A stretch of DNA of 44,466 nt. It comes from an uncultured Sutterella sp. Its GTDB lineage: Bacteria > Pseudomonadota > Gammaproteobacteria > Burkholderiales > Burkholderiaceae_F. The stretch is taken from positions 1 through 44,466 of the forward strand of contig UQTE01000021.1 of assembly GCA_900543805.1 (NCBI GenBank), given 5' to 3'. The notes beneath the pieces are model-generated. The model had not been told where the DNA came from. It searched no databases and saw only the letters and a list, made by a program, of their open reading frames with translations. Positions within the stretch are counted from its first letter, which is position 1, and each line of letters begins with the position of its first letter. Both the position numbers and the translations under genes were made by a program. Below are positions 1 to 8,931 of the stretch, one piece after another.

Positions 1-63
1 CGCGATTCCTCCCGCGACTAAAGTCGCAGGTTTCCTCGCGAGTTTCTATGAAAAACCGTTGCC

Positions 64-2487
64 TCAGTCCAGAATCTTCGTGCGGTTCTTGGCGAAGTCC
101 CAGAGAACTTCCTTCAAGCCGTGGTTTTCAAACTCAATCTTGACGCGAAGCGTCGATCCTTCGCCCTGCAGCGACTGCACGATCCCTTCGCCGAAGGTTT
201 CGTGGCGAAGGCGCGTACCCGGACGAAGGCCGACGTCCGTCTGCCCGCTCGCCTCGGCGCGGATCTTCTTCAAGGTCGCTTCGTCGACATAGCTCTTCGT
301 TTCGTTCGTCTTCGCGCCCCAACGGGAGGCGCCGCCCGAACCGTAGCCCGAACCGTAACGCGTCCCGCGGCGGTCGTCCCCGTAGTCGCGCCCGTAGGAA
401 GAACGACCGTAAGATTCGCGCCCGCGCGAGCCCCCGAAGGAGGGGCGCTCCCAACCGTACTCGGAGGAGCGGCGGCGGTAGGGCGACTCGTACGCGTAAT
501 CGTAATCGTCGTCCGTGCGTTGGTCGTTGACGAGCTCCGCCGGAATTTCTCCGATGAACTGGCTCTCGGGGTTCTGGCGGAATTCGCCGTTCACGCGGCG
601 GTTGCGGCAGTGCGAGAGATAAAGGCGGCGCTTCGCGCGCGTCACGGCCACGTACATGAGGCGCCGCTCTTCGGCGAGCCCCTTGCTGCCTTGACGGTTG
701 TCGCGCACGGCCGAGAAGTGCGGGAAGATCCCCTCTTCGAGCCCCACGATGAAGACGTTCTTGAATTCGAGCCCCTTGGCGGCGTGTACGGTCATGAGCT
801 GCACGGCGTCGACGGTCTCCGTTTCGTTCTTGTCGCCCGCTTCGAGGGTCGCCTGCGAGAGGAAGCCCTGCAAGGGCGTGAGGCCGTCCTCGTTGAAGGG
901 CGTGAAGGCGTCGACGTCAAAGCCCACTCCTTCGTTCTGGCAGTACCCGTCCGCGGCCGACATGACTTCGTTCATGTTGGCGATGCGGTCTTCGCCTTCG
1001 CGTTCCTTCTCGTAGTGGGCCTTAAGGCCCGAACCCTGAATGACGAGGCGCGCCACTTCGGAGAGGGTCTTTCCCTCGGCCTTTTCACGAAGCGATTCGA
1101 TGAGCGAACGGAAGGCGACGAGCTTGGGCGGCATCGGACGGTTTTCCATCGTGAGCGCGCCCCAGAGGCTCGTCTGCATGGCGCGCGCTTCGAGCGTCAG
1201 ATTGTCGATCGTCTTCGCGCCGATCCCGCGGGTCGGGAAGTTCACGACGCGCAAAAAGCTCGTGTCGTCCGTCGGGTTGTCGAGAAGGCGCATGTAGGCG
1301 AGGACGTGCTTCACTTCGGCGCGCTCGAAGAAGCGCTGGCCGCCGTAGATGCGGAAGGGAATCCCGGCGTTGGTGAAGGTCTGTTCGAGAACGCGCGACT
1401 GCGCGTTCATGCGGTAGAGGACGGCGCAGTCGGCGTAGTCGTCGCCGCGCGCGCGGCACTTCATGACGAGGCGCTTGACGTCGCGCGCCTCTTCGGTGTC
1501 GTCGTCGAAGCGCTGCAGCAGAATCTTGTCGCCCGCCGCACCGCTCGTCCAGAGGTTCTTCCCGAGACGGTCGTCGTTGTGGGAGATGATGGCGTTCGCG
1601 GCGTTCAGGATCGTCGAGGTCGAGCGGTAGTTCTGCTCGAGGCGGATGGGTTCGCCCGTGCGGAAGTCGCGCACGAAGTCGGCCATGTTCCCGACGTTTG
1701 CGCCGCGGAAGGCGTAGATCGACTGGTCGTCGTCGCCCACGGCGAAGACGGCGTTCACGCTCGCGTTCTCGCGGCCCGCGCCGAGCCCCGCGAGGACCTG
1801 GAGCCAGCGGTACTGCAGAACGTTCGTGTCTTGAAACTCGTCGACGAGGATGTGGCGGAAGCGCCCCTGATAGTGCGAGCGCACGATTTCGTTGCGGTCG
1901 AGAAGTTCGTAGCAGCGAAGAAGAAGTTCCCCGAAGTCGACGACCCCTTCGCGTTGACAGGCCTCTTCATAGGCGCGGTAGAGGTTCACCTGCTCGGGGA
2001 GGTCTTCGGAGAGCTGCTGCGACCAGGAGCGGATGCCGTGCTCCTTTTGCCAGTTGATGTAGCTCTGGATCTTGCGCGGGTCCACCGTCTCGGTGTCGAC
2101 GTTGTTGGCCTTCATGATGCGCTTCACCATCGAGAGCTGATCGCCCGAGTCGAGGATCTGGAAGGTTTTCGGCAGTCCCGCCGCTTCAGCGTGACGGCGC
2201 AGAATGCGGTTGCACAGGCCGTGGAAAGTCCCCACCCACATGTTCCGCAGGTCGTAGGGGAGCATCGTCTCGAGACGCGTGAGCATTTCGCGCGCGGCCT
2301 TGTTCGTGAAGGTCACGGCGAGGATTTCGGACGTGCGGCAGGCGCCCTTTTCGAGGAGCCACGCGATGCGGGTCGTCAGAACGCGGGTCTTTCCCGAGCC
2401 CGCGCCCGCCAAGATGAGGACGCTCTTTTCGGGCGCCGTCACGGCCTGAAGCTGCCGCTCGTTGAGATTTTCCAAAATGTTTGCCAT
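64..2487 (-). CDS. uvrD: ATP-dependent DNA helicase UvrD/PcrA family
   Basis: This is a superfamily 1A 3'-5' DNA helicase that unwinds DNA in nucleotide excision and mismatch repair. Walker A (GAGSGKT) lies near residues 28-34. The other helicase motifs follow in order: DEFQDTN, VGDDDQSIYAFRGA, EQNYRST, TVHAAKGLEFKNVF and YVAVTRAK. The C-terminus has the Tudor-like fold region typical of PcrA/UvrD (GTRLRHETFGEGIV). Between them is a roughly 80-residue low-complexity linker rich in Arg, Gly, Tyr and Ser. I chose the ATG at 2487 because GGAG (2497-2500) lies 9 bases upstream of it. The in-frame ATG at 2496 directly abuts that GGAG. The length (about 807 residues) is somewhat above the E. coli protein (720), mostly because of the linker. 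The gene is divergent from leuS. Identification is very secure; Rep is excluded by the C-terminal domain. Confidence 0.95.
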   Translation of the reverse strand: MANILENLNERQLQAVTAPEKSVLILAGAGSGKTRVLTTRIAWLLEKGACRTSEILAVTFTNKAAREMLTRLETMLPYDLRNMWVGTFHGLCNRILRRHAEAAGLPKTFQILDSGDQLSMVKRIMKANNVDTETVDPRKIQSYINWQKEHGIRSWSQQLSEDLPEQVNLYRAYEEACQREGVVDFGELLLRCYELLDRNEIVRSHYQGRFRHILVDEFQDTNVLQYRWLQVLAGLGAGRENASVNAVFAVGDDDQSIYAFRGANVGNMADFVRDFRTGEPIRLEQNYRSTSTILNAANAIISHNDDRLGKNLWTSGAAGDKILLQRFDDDTEEARDVKRLVMKCRARGDDYADCAVLYRMNAQSRVLEQTFTNAGIPFRIYGGQRFFERAEVKHVLAYMRLLDNPTDDTSFLRVVNFPTRGIGAKTIDNLTLEARAMQTSLWGALTMENRPMPPKLVAFRSLIESLREKAEGKTLSEVARLVIQGSGLKAHYEKEREGEDRIANMNEVMSAADGYCQNEGVGFDVDAFTPFNEDGLTPLQGFLSQATLEAGDKNETETVDAVQLMTVHAAKGLEFKNVFIVGLEEGIFPHFSAVRDNRQGSKGLAEERRLMYVAVTRAKRRLYLSHCRNRRVNGEFRQNPESQFIGEIPAELVNDQRTDDDYDYAYESPYRRRSSEYGWERPSFGGSRGRESYGRSSYGRDYGDDRRGTRYGSGYGSGGASRWGAKTNETKSYVDEATLKKIRAEASGQTDVGLRPGTRLRHETFGEGIVQSLQGEGSTLRVKIEFENHGLKEVLWDFAKNRTKILD

Positions 2488-2732
2488 CGCGGCCATCTCC
2501 TGTGGTCGGTTCGCCGAAAGCGAAATTGTTGTTGCTCGAAGCTTCGGCGGGAATCGACAAAGTTAGCACAAAGCATCCCCGCGCATCGGGTCCGACGGCA
2601 AAAACGCTACGGCAAATCGAGTAGCAGTTTTGCCGCCGTGCGATCTCCCATCTTTCCACCGCAATCGGTCCGCCGCCGAAAAGGTATACTTTCTCGTTAT
2701 TCTCTTCCCTACTCAACTTTTGGATCAGCGTA

Positions 2733-5369
2733 ATGCGCGAGACCTATTCTCCCCAGGCCGTCGAGTCGGAAGTCCAGGCCCAATGGAAGGCCAAGGACGT
2801 CTACCGCGCCGTCGAGCACGCTCTTGACGCCAACGGTCAACCCAAGCCCAAGTTCTATGTCTGCTCCATGCTGCCCTATCCGAGCGGCAAGCTTCACATG
2901 GGACACGTTCGCAACTACACCCTCAACGACGTGATGTATCGCTACTACCGCATGAAGGGGTACAACGTCATGACGCCGATGGGGTGGGACGCCTTCGGTC
3001 TGCCCGCGGAAAACGCGGCCATCGCCAAGAAGGTCGCTCCGGCCGAATGGACGTACAACAACATCGCCGACATGAAGGCGCAGATGGAGCCTCTCGGGCT
3101 CGCCTTCGACTGGTCGCGTGAAGTCGCCACCTGCAAGCCCGACTACTACCGTTGGAACCAGTGGCTCTTCCTGAAGATGTACGAAAAGGGCATTGCCTAC
3201 CGCAAGACCCAGATCGTCAACTGGGACCCGGTCGACAAGACCGTCCTCGCCAACGAACAGGTGATCGAAGGCCGCGGCTGGCGCTCCGGCGCCGTGGTGG
3301 AAAAGCGTGAAATTCCGGGCTACTACCTCGGCATCACGCAGTACGCGCAGGAACTCCTCGACGACATCGAAAAGCTCACGGGTTGGCCCGAACAGGTCCG
3401 CCGCATGCAGGAACACTGGATCGGCCGCTCCGAAGGCGTGACGCTTTCCTTCCCCTACGAAATCGACGGCGAAGAAAAGCTCCTCTCCTGCTACACGACG
3501 CGTCCCGACACCCTGATGGGCGTCACCTTCGTCGCGATCGCCGCCGAGCATCCGCTCGCGCTTCGCCTCTCCGAAGGCCGTCCCGACCTTCAGGCCTTCA
3601 TTGAAGAATGCCGCAAGGGCGGCGTCAGCGAAGCCGACATCGCCACCAAGGAAAAGGAAGGCCGTCCCACGGGCTTCTTCGTGCGTCACCCGATCACGGG
3701 CAAGCCCGTCGAAGTCTACATCGCCAACTACGTCCTCATGGGCTACGGTGAAGGCGCCGTCATGGGCGTTCCCTCGCACGACGAACGCGACTTCGCCTTC
3801 GCGAAGAAGTACGGCATGCCGATCATCCAAGTCGTGAGCTTTGACGGCAAGGAATACTCGACCGACGCCTGGCAGGAATGGTACGGCGAAAAGAGCGACG
3901 AATCGAAGCTCGTCAACTCCGGCGAATTCGACGGTCTGGGCTTCCACGCCGCCTGCGACGCCATCGCCCGCGCGCTCGAAGAAAAGGGCCTCGGCAAGAA
4001 GGAAGTGAAGTTCCGTCTGCGCGACTGGGGCATCTCTCGTCAGCGCTATTGGGGGACGCCCATCCCGATGATCAACTGCCCGAAGTGCGGTCCCGTTCCG
4101 GTTCCCTATGAAGACCTCCCGGTCGTTCTGCCGGAAGACCTCGTTCCGGACGGAAGCGGGAATCCCCTTACGAAGTGCGAATCGTTCCTCCGTTGCAAGT
4201 GCCCGAAGTGCGGCGGCGAAGCCGTCCGCGAAACCGACACGATGGACACCTTCGTCGACAGCTCCTGGTACTTCCAGCGCTACTGCTCGCCCGACTGCGA
4301 CACGGCGATGGTCGACTCGCGCAACGACTACTGGATGCCGATGGATCAGTACATCGGCGGCATCGAACACGCGGTTCTGCACCTCCTCTACGCCCGCTTC
4401 TGGACAAAGGTGATGCGCGACATGAGCCTCGTCAAGTACGACGAACCCTTCACGCGCCTCTTCACGCAGGGCATGCTCATGGCCGAGTGCTACTACCGCA
4501 TGGGCGAAGACGGCCGCAAGATCTGGTACTACCCCGACGAAGTCGAAGTGCAGTACGACGAAAAGGGCCGCCCGGTGGGCGCCATCCTCAAGGCCGACGG
4601 CGAACCCGTCGTCTTGGGCGGCATCGAAAAAATGTCCAAGTCGAAGAACAACGTCGTCGAACCGCGCGACATCATCAAGAAGTACGGCGCCGACACGGCC
4701 CGCAGCTTCGTGATGTTCGCCGGTCCTCCCGATCAGTCCGCCGCCTGGTCCAATTCCGGCGCCGAAGGGACCTTCCGCTTCCTGCGCCGCGTCTGGAACT
4801 GGGCCTACGCGAACCGCGACGCGGTCCGCGCCGCCGCGAAGACCTTCGAGGGCCTCACGCTCTCGCACGAAGCCAAGGCGCTGCGCCGTGAAGTGCACGC
4901 GTCGCTTCGCCAGGCCGAATTCGACTTTGACCGCATGCAGTACAACACGGTCGTCTCGGCCTGCATGAAGATCTTCAACGCGCTCGACGCCTTCCGCGAG
5001 GGGGGCGAAGCGGCCGACGCCGTGCGAGCCGAATCCGCCTCGATTCTTCTGCGTACGCTCTACCCGGTCGCTCCGCACATCACGACGGCGATCTGGGGCG
5101 AACTCGGCTACGTCGAAGCGATCGGCGAGCTCATCGACGCGCCCTGGCCCAAGGTGGACGAAGCCGCTCTCAAGGCCGACGAATTGAAGCTCGTCGTACA
5201 GGTGAACGGGAAACTGCGCGGTCAGATCACGGTCGACGTCGACGCCGACCGCGAAGCGATCGAAGCCGCCGCCCTCGCGAATCCCGACGTACAGAAGTTC
5301 ACGAACGGCCTCACGGTGCGCAAGATCATCGTGGTGCGCAACAAGCTCGTGAACGTCGTCGCGAACTGA
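2733..5369 (+). CDS. leuS: Leucyl-tRNA synthetase
   Basis: This class I aminoacyl-tRNA synthetase charges tRNA-Leu in the cytoplasm. The HIGH signature appears as HMGH (about residues 55-58) after PYPSGKL, and KMSKS is at residues 633-637. The CP1 editing domain contains [10 protein letters not shown]. Cysteine pairs (NCPKCG and CKCPKCGG) flank the region after the editing domain and may bind zinc. The WNQWLFLKM and DTFVDSSWY blocks are typical of bacterial LeuS. The length is 878 residues against 860 in E. coli. A -10-like TATACT lies at 2685-2690 and a strong terminator follows the gene. In many betaproteobacteria leuS is followed directly by lptE and holA, but here two other genes intervene. 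Confidence 0.98.
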   Translation: MRETYSPQAVESEVQAQWKAKDVYRAVEHALDANGQPKPKFYVCSMLPYPSGKLHMGHVRNYTLNDVMYRYYRMKGYNVMTPMGWDAFGLPAENAAIAKKVAPAEWTYNNIADMKAQMEPLGLAFDWSREVATCKPDYYRWNQWLFLKMYEKGIAYRKTQIVNWDPVDKTVLANEQVIEGRGWRSGAVVEKREIPGYYLGITQYAQELLDDIEKLTGWPEQVRRMQEHWIGRSEGVTLSFPYEIDGEEKLLSCYTTRPDTLMGVTFVAIAAEHPLALRLSEGRPDLQAFIEECRKGGVSEADIATKEKEGRPTGFFVRHPITGKPVEVYIANYVLMGYGEGAVMGVPSHDERDFAFAKKYGMPIIQVVSFDGKEYSTDAWQEWYGEKSDESKLVNSGEFDGLGFHAACDAIARALEEKGLGKKEVKFRLRDWGISRQRYWGTPIPMINCPKCGPVPVPYEDLPVVLPEDLVPDGSGNPLTKCESFLRCKCPKCGGEAVRETDTMDTFVDSSWYFQRYCSPDCDTAMVDSRNDYWMPMDQYIGGIEHAVLHLLYARFWTKVMRDMSLVKYDEPFTRLFTQGMLMAECYYRMGEDGRKIWYYPDEVEVQYDEKGRPVGAILKADGEPVVLGGIEKMSKSKNNVVEPRDIIKKYGADTARSFVMFAGPPDQSAAWSNSGAEGTFRFLRRVWNWAYANRDAVRAAAKTFEGLTLSHEAKALRREVHASLRQAEFDFDRMQYNTVVSACMKIFNALDAFREGGEAADAVRAESASILLRTLYPVAPHITTAIWGELGYVEAIGELIDAPWPKVDEAALKADELKLVVQVNGKLRGQITVDVDADREAIEAAALANPDVQKFTNGLTVRKIIVVRNKLVNVVAN

Positions 5370-5386
5370 CGGCTTCCACGGTCCGC

Positions 5387-5430
5387 AAGGCCCGACCTTC
5401 CCGTCCGGAAGGCCGGGCCTTTCTCTTTTT
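5387..5430 (+). terminator. Rho-independent terminator of leuS
   Basis: A 15-bp stem with one mismatch (arms 5387-5401 and 5407-5421, built on AAGGCCCG / CGGGCCTT) is followed by a T-rich tract. It lies 17 bases after the leuS stop codon. Confidence 0.9.
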
Positions 5431-5525
5431 GTTCCTCACCTTCTGCCGTGAGGATTCTTCGTCTTTTCTGACGTCTTCCAAGCGGTCTAGGGGAAACGTC
5501 CCACGGCTGCCCTCTCCTTCGGCAC

Positions 5526-5531
5526 TACACT
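5526..5531 (+). promoter_or_regulatory. Candidate -10 element (TACACT)
   Basis: TACACT lies about 54 bases upstream of the ATG at 5585, just after the leuS terminator. No good -35 hexamer is visible. It supports separate transcription of the oxidoreductase gene. Confidence 0.35.
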
Positions 5532-5584
5532 TAAATGACGGGGATCTTCCGCCCCGGACGAACAACCGACAAGAGGAGAAGCCC

Positions 5585-6655
5585 ATGCGCTACACAGCCC
5601 GTCAAATCGAAGACGCCGCCCGACATTTTCTCACCGCTTCGGGAAGCGACGAATACGAAGCAGACATCGTCGCGCGCCACATGCTCGAAGCGAACCTGCG
5701 CGGCCACGACAGCCACGGCATCGGCATGACCGCCATGTACGCGGACTACCTCAAGAAGGGGCAGCTCAAACCCAACACCCCGCCCACGATCGAACAGGAC
5801 CGGGGCGCCGTACTGCAGTTCAACGGCAATCTCGGCTACGGTCAGCGCGCGGGCTACGAGGCGACGAAGATCGCGATCGAGCGCGCCAAGGAAACGGGCG
5901 TGTGCCTTTACACGATCAAGCATTCCTGCCATTTGGGCCGCATCGGCACCTACGGCGAACAGGCGGCCGCTGCCGGCATGGTGAGCATTCACTTTGTCAA
6001 CGTCAACCAGTACGATCCGCTCGTTGCGCCCTACTGCGGCTCTGCCGCACGCTTCGGAACGAACCCCTTCTGCTGCGCCATGCCCGCGACCGACAAGCAC
6101 GGTCCCTTCATCCTCGACTTCGCCACCTCGATCGTCGCGATGGGCAAGACCCGCGTAGCCTATCTTGCGAAGAAGCACTTTGACGAACCCGTGATGCTTA
6201 CGACAGAAGGCATCCCGACGACGGATCCTTCCGTCATGTGGCATCAGCCGCGCGGCGCCCTCATGGCCTTCGCCAAGCACAAGGGCTCCGGGCTTGCCTT
6301 TGCCTGCGAACTCATGGCGGGCCTTTTGAGCGGCGGCGGCACGATTCAGCCCGGTCACTCGCGCGACGGTTCGATCGTCAACAACATGACGGCATTCGTG
6401 ATCGATCCCGCGGTCCTCACTGACATGGACTTCCTCAAGAACGAAATGGACGCCATGATCGACTACGTGAAGTCGAGCCCGGCGCCCGATCCGGTGAATC
6501 ACCCCGTTTTGTCGCCGGGCGAATCCGAACGCATGCGTCGTGAAGACCGTCTCGCCCACGGCGTCGAAATCTCGGAAGGCGAAGCGCTCGCCATCCGCCG
6601 CGCGGCCGAAGGCTTCGGCGTTCCCGAGGAACACCTCCTTCCGATGCCCTGCTGA
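5585..6655 (+). CDS. Ldh2-family NAD(P)-dependent 2-hydroxyacid dehydrogenase (YbiC/HcxB-like)
   Basis: This is a cytoplasmic oxidoreductase of the malate/L-lactate/ureidoglycolate dehydrogenase (Ldh2) family, which interconverts 2-oxoacids and 2-hydroxyacids with NAD(P)H. Seen in the sequence: HDSHGIGM with the catalytic His, GRIGTYGEQAAAAG, RFGTNPFCC, MGKTRVA, GIPTTDPSVM and FAKHKGSGLAFA. These blocks follow E. coli YbiC (hydroxycarboxylate dehydrogenase B) more closely than AllD or YiaK. The length is 356 residues, normal for the family. Start: the ATG at 5585 is preceded by GAGGAGAA. The frame is open upstream to 5429, but that part is not conserved-looking. It converges on an aminotransferase gene, so the pair could handle the same 2-oxoacids (inference). 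Substrate not determined; AllD activity is possible but not favoured. Confidence 0.88.
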   Translation: MRYTARQIEDAARHFLTASGSDEYEADIVARHMLEANLRGHDSHGIGMTAMYADYLKKGQLKPNTPPTIEQDRGAVLQFNGNLGYGQRAGYEATKIAIERAKETGVCLYTIKHSCHLGRIGTYGEQAAAAGMVSIHFVNVNQYDPLVAPYCGSAARFGTNPFCCAMPATDKHGPFILDFATSIVAMGKTRVAYLAKKHFDEPVMLTTEGIPTTDPSVMWHQPRGALMAFAKHKGSGLAFACELMAGLLSGGGTIQPGHSRDGSIVNNMTAFVIDPAVLTDMDFLKNEMDAMIDYVKSSPAPDPVNHPVLSPGESERMRREDRLAHGVEISEGEALAIRRAAEGFGVPEEHLLPMPC

Positions 6656-6670
6656 TTCCTGCGTCTCTTT

Positions 6671-6703
6671 CTTCGGGCGGCCTTCGGGCCGCCCGAAGTT
6701 TTT
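6671..6703 (+). terminator. Rho-independent terminator
   Basis: A perfect 12-bp stem (6671-6682 with 6687-6698) has a TTCG tetraloop and is followed by TTTTT. It ends the oxidoreductase gene at 6655. Confidence 0.93.
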
Positions 6704-6717
6704 GCCTTTCCGGAGAC

Positions 6718-6739
6718 GGAAAAGCCCCGAGGGGCTTTC
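6718..6739 (-). terminator. Rho-independent terminator of the aminotransferase
   Basis: AAAGCCCC (6722-6729) pairs with GGGGCTTT (6732-6739). Read on the minus strand it is followed by a short T-tract, just after the aminotransferase stop at 6777. Confidence 0.75.
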
Positions 6740-6776
6740 ACCACCTCGAGGCCTTGCAGAGGAAGTCCAAAAAGGA

Positions 6777-7994
6777 TCAGAGACCGAGTTCGGCCTTCAG
6801 AGCCTTCGCGATCGACTCGACGCCGGCGCGGATCTTGTCGACCGGCACCGTAACGAAGGAGAGACGCGCCTCGTTGTGACGCGCTTCGGTCGCATAGAAG
6901 GCGAAGCCCGGAACGTAGCCGACGGGAACGTCCGAGGCGAGAACCTTCTTCATGAGTTCGGCCGCGTCGATTTCCTTCGGGAAGGTCACCCAGATGAACA
7001 TGCCGCCCGTGGGCTTCGTCCACGTGAGTTCGGGGTGCTTGGGCATGAATTCCTCAAGCGCGTCGAGCATGGCCTTGGCCTGTTCGGCGTAGAGGGCGCG
7101 GGTGCCCGGCATGTGGTTTTCCATCAAGCCGCCCTTCAGGACTTCGGCCGTGATGAGCTGCGTGAAGGTGGAGGTGTGAAGGTCGACGGACTGCTTCATT
7201 TCGATGAGCGCGTCGATCACGTGCTTCGGAGCGACGATGTAGCCCAGGCGGAAGCCCGGAGCGAGCACCTTCGACATCGAGCTCATGCGGATCGTGCGTT
7301 CGGGCGCAATGGCGCGAAGCGAGACCGGGGGACGTTCGCCGAAATAGATTTCGCCGTAGGGATCGTCTTCAAGGAGCCAGAAGTCGTATTCGCGGGCCTT
7401 TTCGCAGAGCTTGCGGCGGCGTTCCTCGCTGATCGTACGGCCCGACGGATTCTGGAAGGTCGGCATCACGTACGCAAAGCGTGCGCCGCGGCATTCTTCG
7501 CCGAGCCAGTCGGGATTGAGCCCCTCGTCGTCGGTCTTCATTTCGACGTATTCGGGGAAGCAGAAGTTGAAGGCGCCGAGCGCGCCCATGTAGGTCGGGC
7601 TTTCGACGAGCATCTTGCTGCCTTCGTCGAGGAAGAGGCGGGCGATCATGTCGAGGCCCTGCTGCGAACCCGAGGTGATGAGGACTTCGTCGACCGTGGT
7701 CGGAACGCCGCGCTTCGTTTCCTGTTCGGCGATCGCTTCGCGCAGTTCCTTCACGCCCGGAGCGGCGGAGTACTGCAGGGCGACGGCGCCCTTTTCATCG
7801 AGAACCTTGCAGGCCGCGGCCTTCACCGCTTCGATCGGGAAGCGCTTCGGGCTCGGCAGGCCGCCCGCGAAGCTGATCACTTCCGGACGTGCGGCGAGCG
7901 AAAGAATGTCCGTGATGACGGACGCGCCCTTGGGGCGGCCGGCTTTACTGTAGTGGGGTGTCGGGCACGTTTGCTGACAGCATTCCTTCGTCAT
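6777..7994 (-). CDS. PLP-dependent aminotransferase, class I/II (2-aminoadipate/MocR-type catalytic domain)
   Basis: This is a fold-type I PLP aminotransferase resembling LysN/2-aminoadipate transaminase and the catalytic domain of MocR regulators, but with no N-terminal winged helix. Motifs: SFAGGLPSPKRFP near the start, QYSAAPGVKELREAIAE, SGSQQGLDMIARL, VMPTFQNPSGRT, LLEDDPYGEIYF, and SSMSKVLAPGFRLGY with the Schiff-base Lys at about residue 242. The length is 405 residues, normal for the family. The ATG at 7994 is preceded by GGAG 12 bases upstream; the open frame extends further but has no plausible start signal. It is divergent from lptE and convergent with the hydroxyacid dehydrogenase. 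Specificity cannot be read from the sequence; aromatic, branched-chain or 2-aminoadipate donors are all possible. Confidence 0.9.
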   Translation of the reverse strand: MTKECCQQTCPTPHYSKAGRPKGASVITDILSLAARPEVISFAGGLPSPKRFPIEAVKAAACKVLDEKGAVALQYSAAPGVKELREAIAEQETKRGVPTTVDEVLITSGSQQGLDMIARLFLDEGSKMLVESPTYMGALGAFNFCFPEYVEMKTDDEGLNPDWLGEECRGARFAYVMPTFQNPSGRTISEERRRKLCEKAREYDFWLLEDDPYGEIYFGERPPVSLRAIAPERTIRMSSMSKVLAPGFRLGYIVAPKHVIDALIEMKQSVDLHTSTFTQLITAEVLKGGLMENHMPGTRALYAEQAKAMLDALEEFMPKHPELTWTKPTGGMFIWVTFPKEIDAAELMKKVLASDVPVGYVPGFAFYATEARHNEARLSFVTVPVDKIRAGVESIAKALKAELGL

Positions 7995-8245
7995 GATCAG
8001 ATCAACTCCGTAAAAAAGATTTTTTGGTGCGGTGTTTTTTGTACTTCGCAGGGAATTCCTTCGGTGCGTTGGTACATAGTAGCGCAGCGTTCCCATTCGT
8101 TCGGGGCGCAAAAAATCTTCTTTTGCGCATTTTGACTTCTGCTCACATCCGCTATGGAGTTCGCCGTAGGAGCTTTTGCGTAGTCACTCGGGCGGCCTTC
8201 TGAAAGGGGAGTTTCGCGTCTCTCGAGCGAAGGCGAGAAAAACGC

Positions 8246-8251
8246 TACAAT
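8246..8251 (+). promoter_or_regulatory. Candidate -10 element of lptE (TACAAT)
   Basis: TACAAT lies 34 bases before the lptE ATG inside the string AAAAACGCTACAAT. A near-identical string precedes queH (TACACT at 23986-23991). The -35 region is poor. Confidence 0.45.
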
Positions 8252-8284
8252 GTCGACTCTTCTGAGCTCAAGGTTTTATCCCCC

Positions 8285-8800
8285 ATGGCACGTTATTCGC
8301 GCAGAGACGCCGCCCTCATGCTCGCGGGTCTCCCTCTTCTTCTTTCGGGCTGCGGCTTTCGCCTTCGCGGGCGCTTTGACGCCCCGTTCGCCACGCTCTA
8401 CCTGCAGATGCCCGTCAACACGAGCCTCTCGAACAAGCTTCGCCGCGCGATCACCGCGGGCTCCGACGTGGTGATCGTCGATCATCCCAACGAAGCCGAC
8501 GCCGTGCTCGAACTCCTGCGCGAGGAACGCGACCGAGAGATCCTCTCGATCAACGACATGGGGCAGGCCCGCGAATACGAGCTCACGCTCACGCTCGAAT
8601 TCCGCATCACCGCGCCCGAAGGCTTCGAGTGGCTCGAAGCGACCCGTCTTTCGACGACGCGCGACATCAGCTACAACGAAAGCGAATTCCTTTCGCGCGA
8701 AAAGGAAGAAAACGTTCTCTACGACGACATGGAGAGCGACCTCATCAATCAGCTCGTCCGCTACATCGAAGCCGTCAAGCCCCGCGACTCGGCCTACTGA
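8285..8800 (+). CDS. lptE: LPS-assembly lipoprotein LptE
   Basis: This outer-membrane lipoprotein is the plug partner of LptD in lipopolysaccharide insertion at the cell surface. A short N-terminal hydrophobic stretch ends in the lipobox LLSGC with the lipidated Cys at residue 23, followed by GFRLRGRF, the usual LptE start of the mature protein. The mature part shows the alternating strand pattern of the family (YEIRIT-type strands, FLSREKEENVLY near the end). The length is 171 residues, as expected. Position directly before holA is the classic lptE-holA arrangement. RBS: weak; the start at 8285 is chosen because the signal peptide begins there. Confidence 0.93.
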   Translation: MARYSRRDAALMLAGLPLLLSGCGFRLRGRFDAPFATLYLQMPVNTSLSNKLRRAITAGSDVVIVDHPNEADAVLELLREERDREILSINDMGQAREYELTLTLEFRITAPEGFEWLEATRLSTTRDISYNESEFLSREKEENVLYDDMESDLINQLVRYIEAVKPRDSAY

Positions 8801-8838
8801 CGGCGGACTTTCTTCGTCCGCGAAGAGAACCCTTTCCG

Positions 8839-8917
8839 GGCGCCTTCGCCTCCCCTTCCGAGGAGGGATGCGAGGCGCCGATTCCTCACCAGTCCTTGCG
8901 GGCGCCCTCGGGCGCCC
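8839..8917 (+). other. Two stem-loops between lptE and holA
   Basis: The first runs 8839-8879: GGCGCC/GGCGCC arms, a bulged T, then TCGC/GCGA and TCCC/GGGA. The second is built from two copies of the self-complementary octamer GGGCGCCC (8900-8907 and 8910-8917). Neither is followed by a T-run. They sit in the leader of holA, which lacks a clear Shine-Dalgarno sequence. Confidence 0.55.
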
Positions 8918-8931
8918 GAGCTTCAACGCCG

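Noticed and set aside
1..63. Terminator of uvrD
   Set aside because: Only a 5-bp GCGAC/GTCGC stem without a T-run is visible on the minus strand.
121..2733. Very long open frame antisense to uvrD
   Set aside because: It mirrors the codon positions of uvrD, is Arg/Ala/Val-rich with no family motifs, and arises from high GC. The same holds for the long antisense frames over leuS, proA, gltX and assT.
5585..6655. Ureidoglycolate dehydrogenase (AllD) assignment for the Ldh2-family gene
   Set aside because: Its sequence blocks follow YbiC/HcxB more closely than AllD, and it is 25 kb from the ureide cluster.
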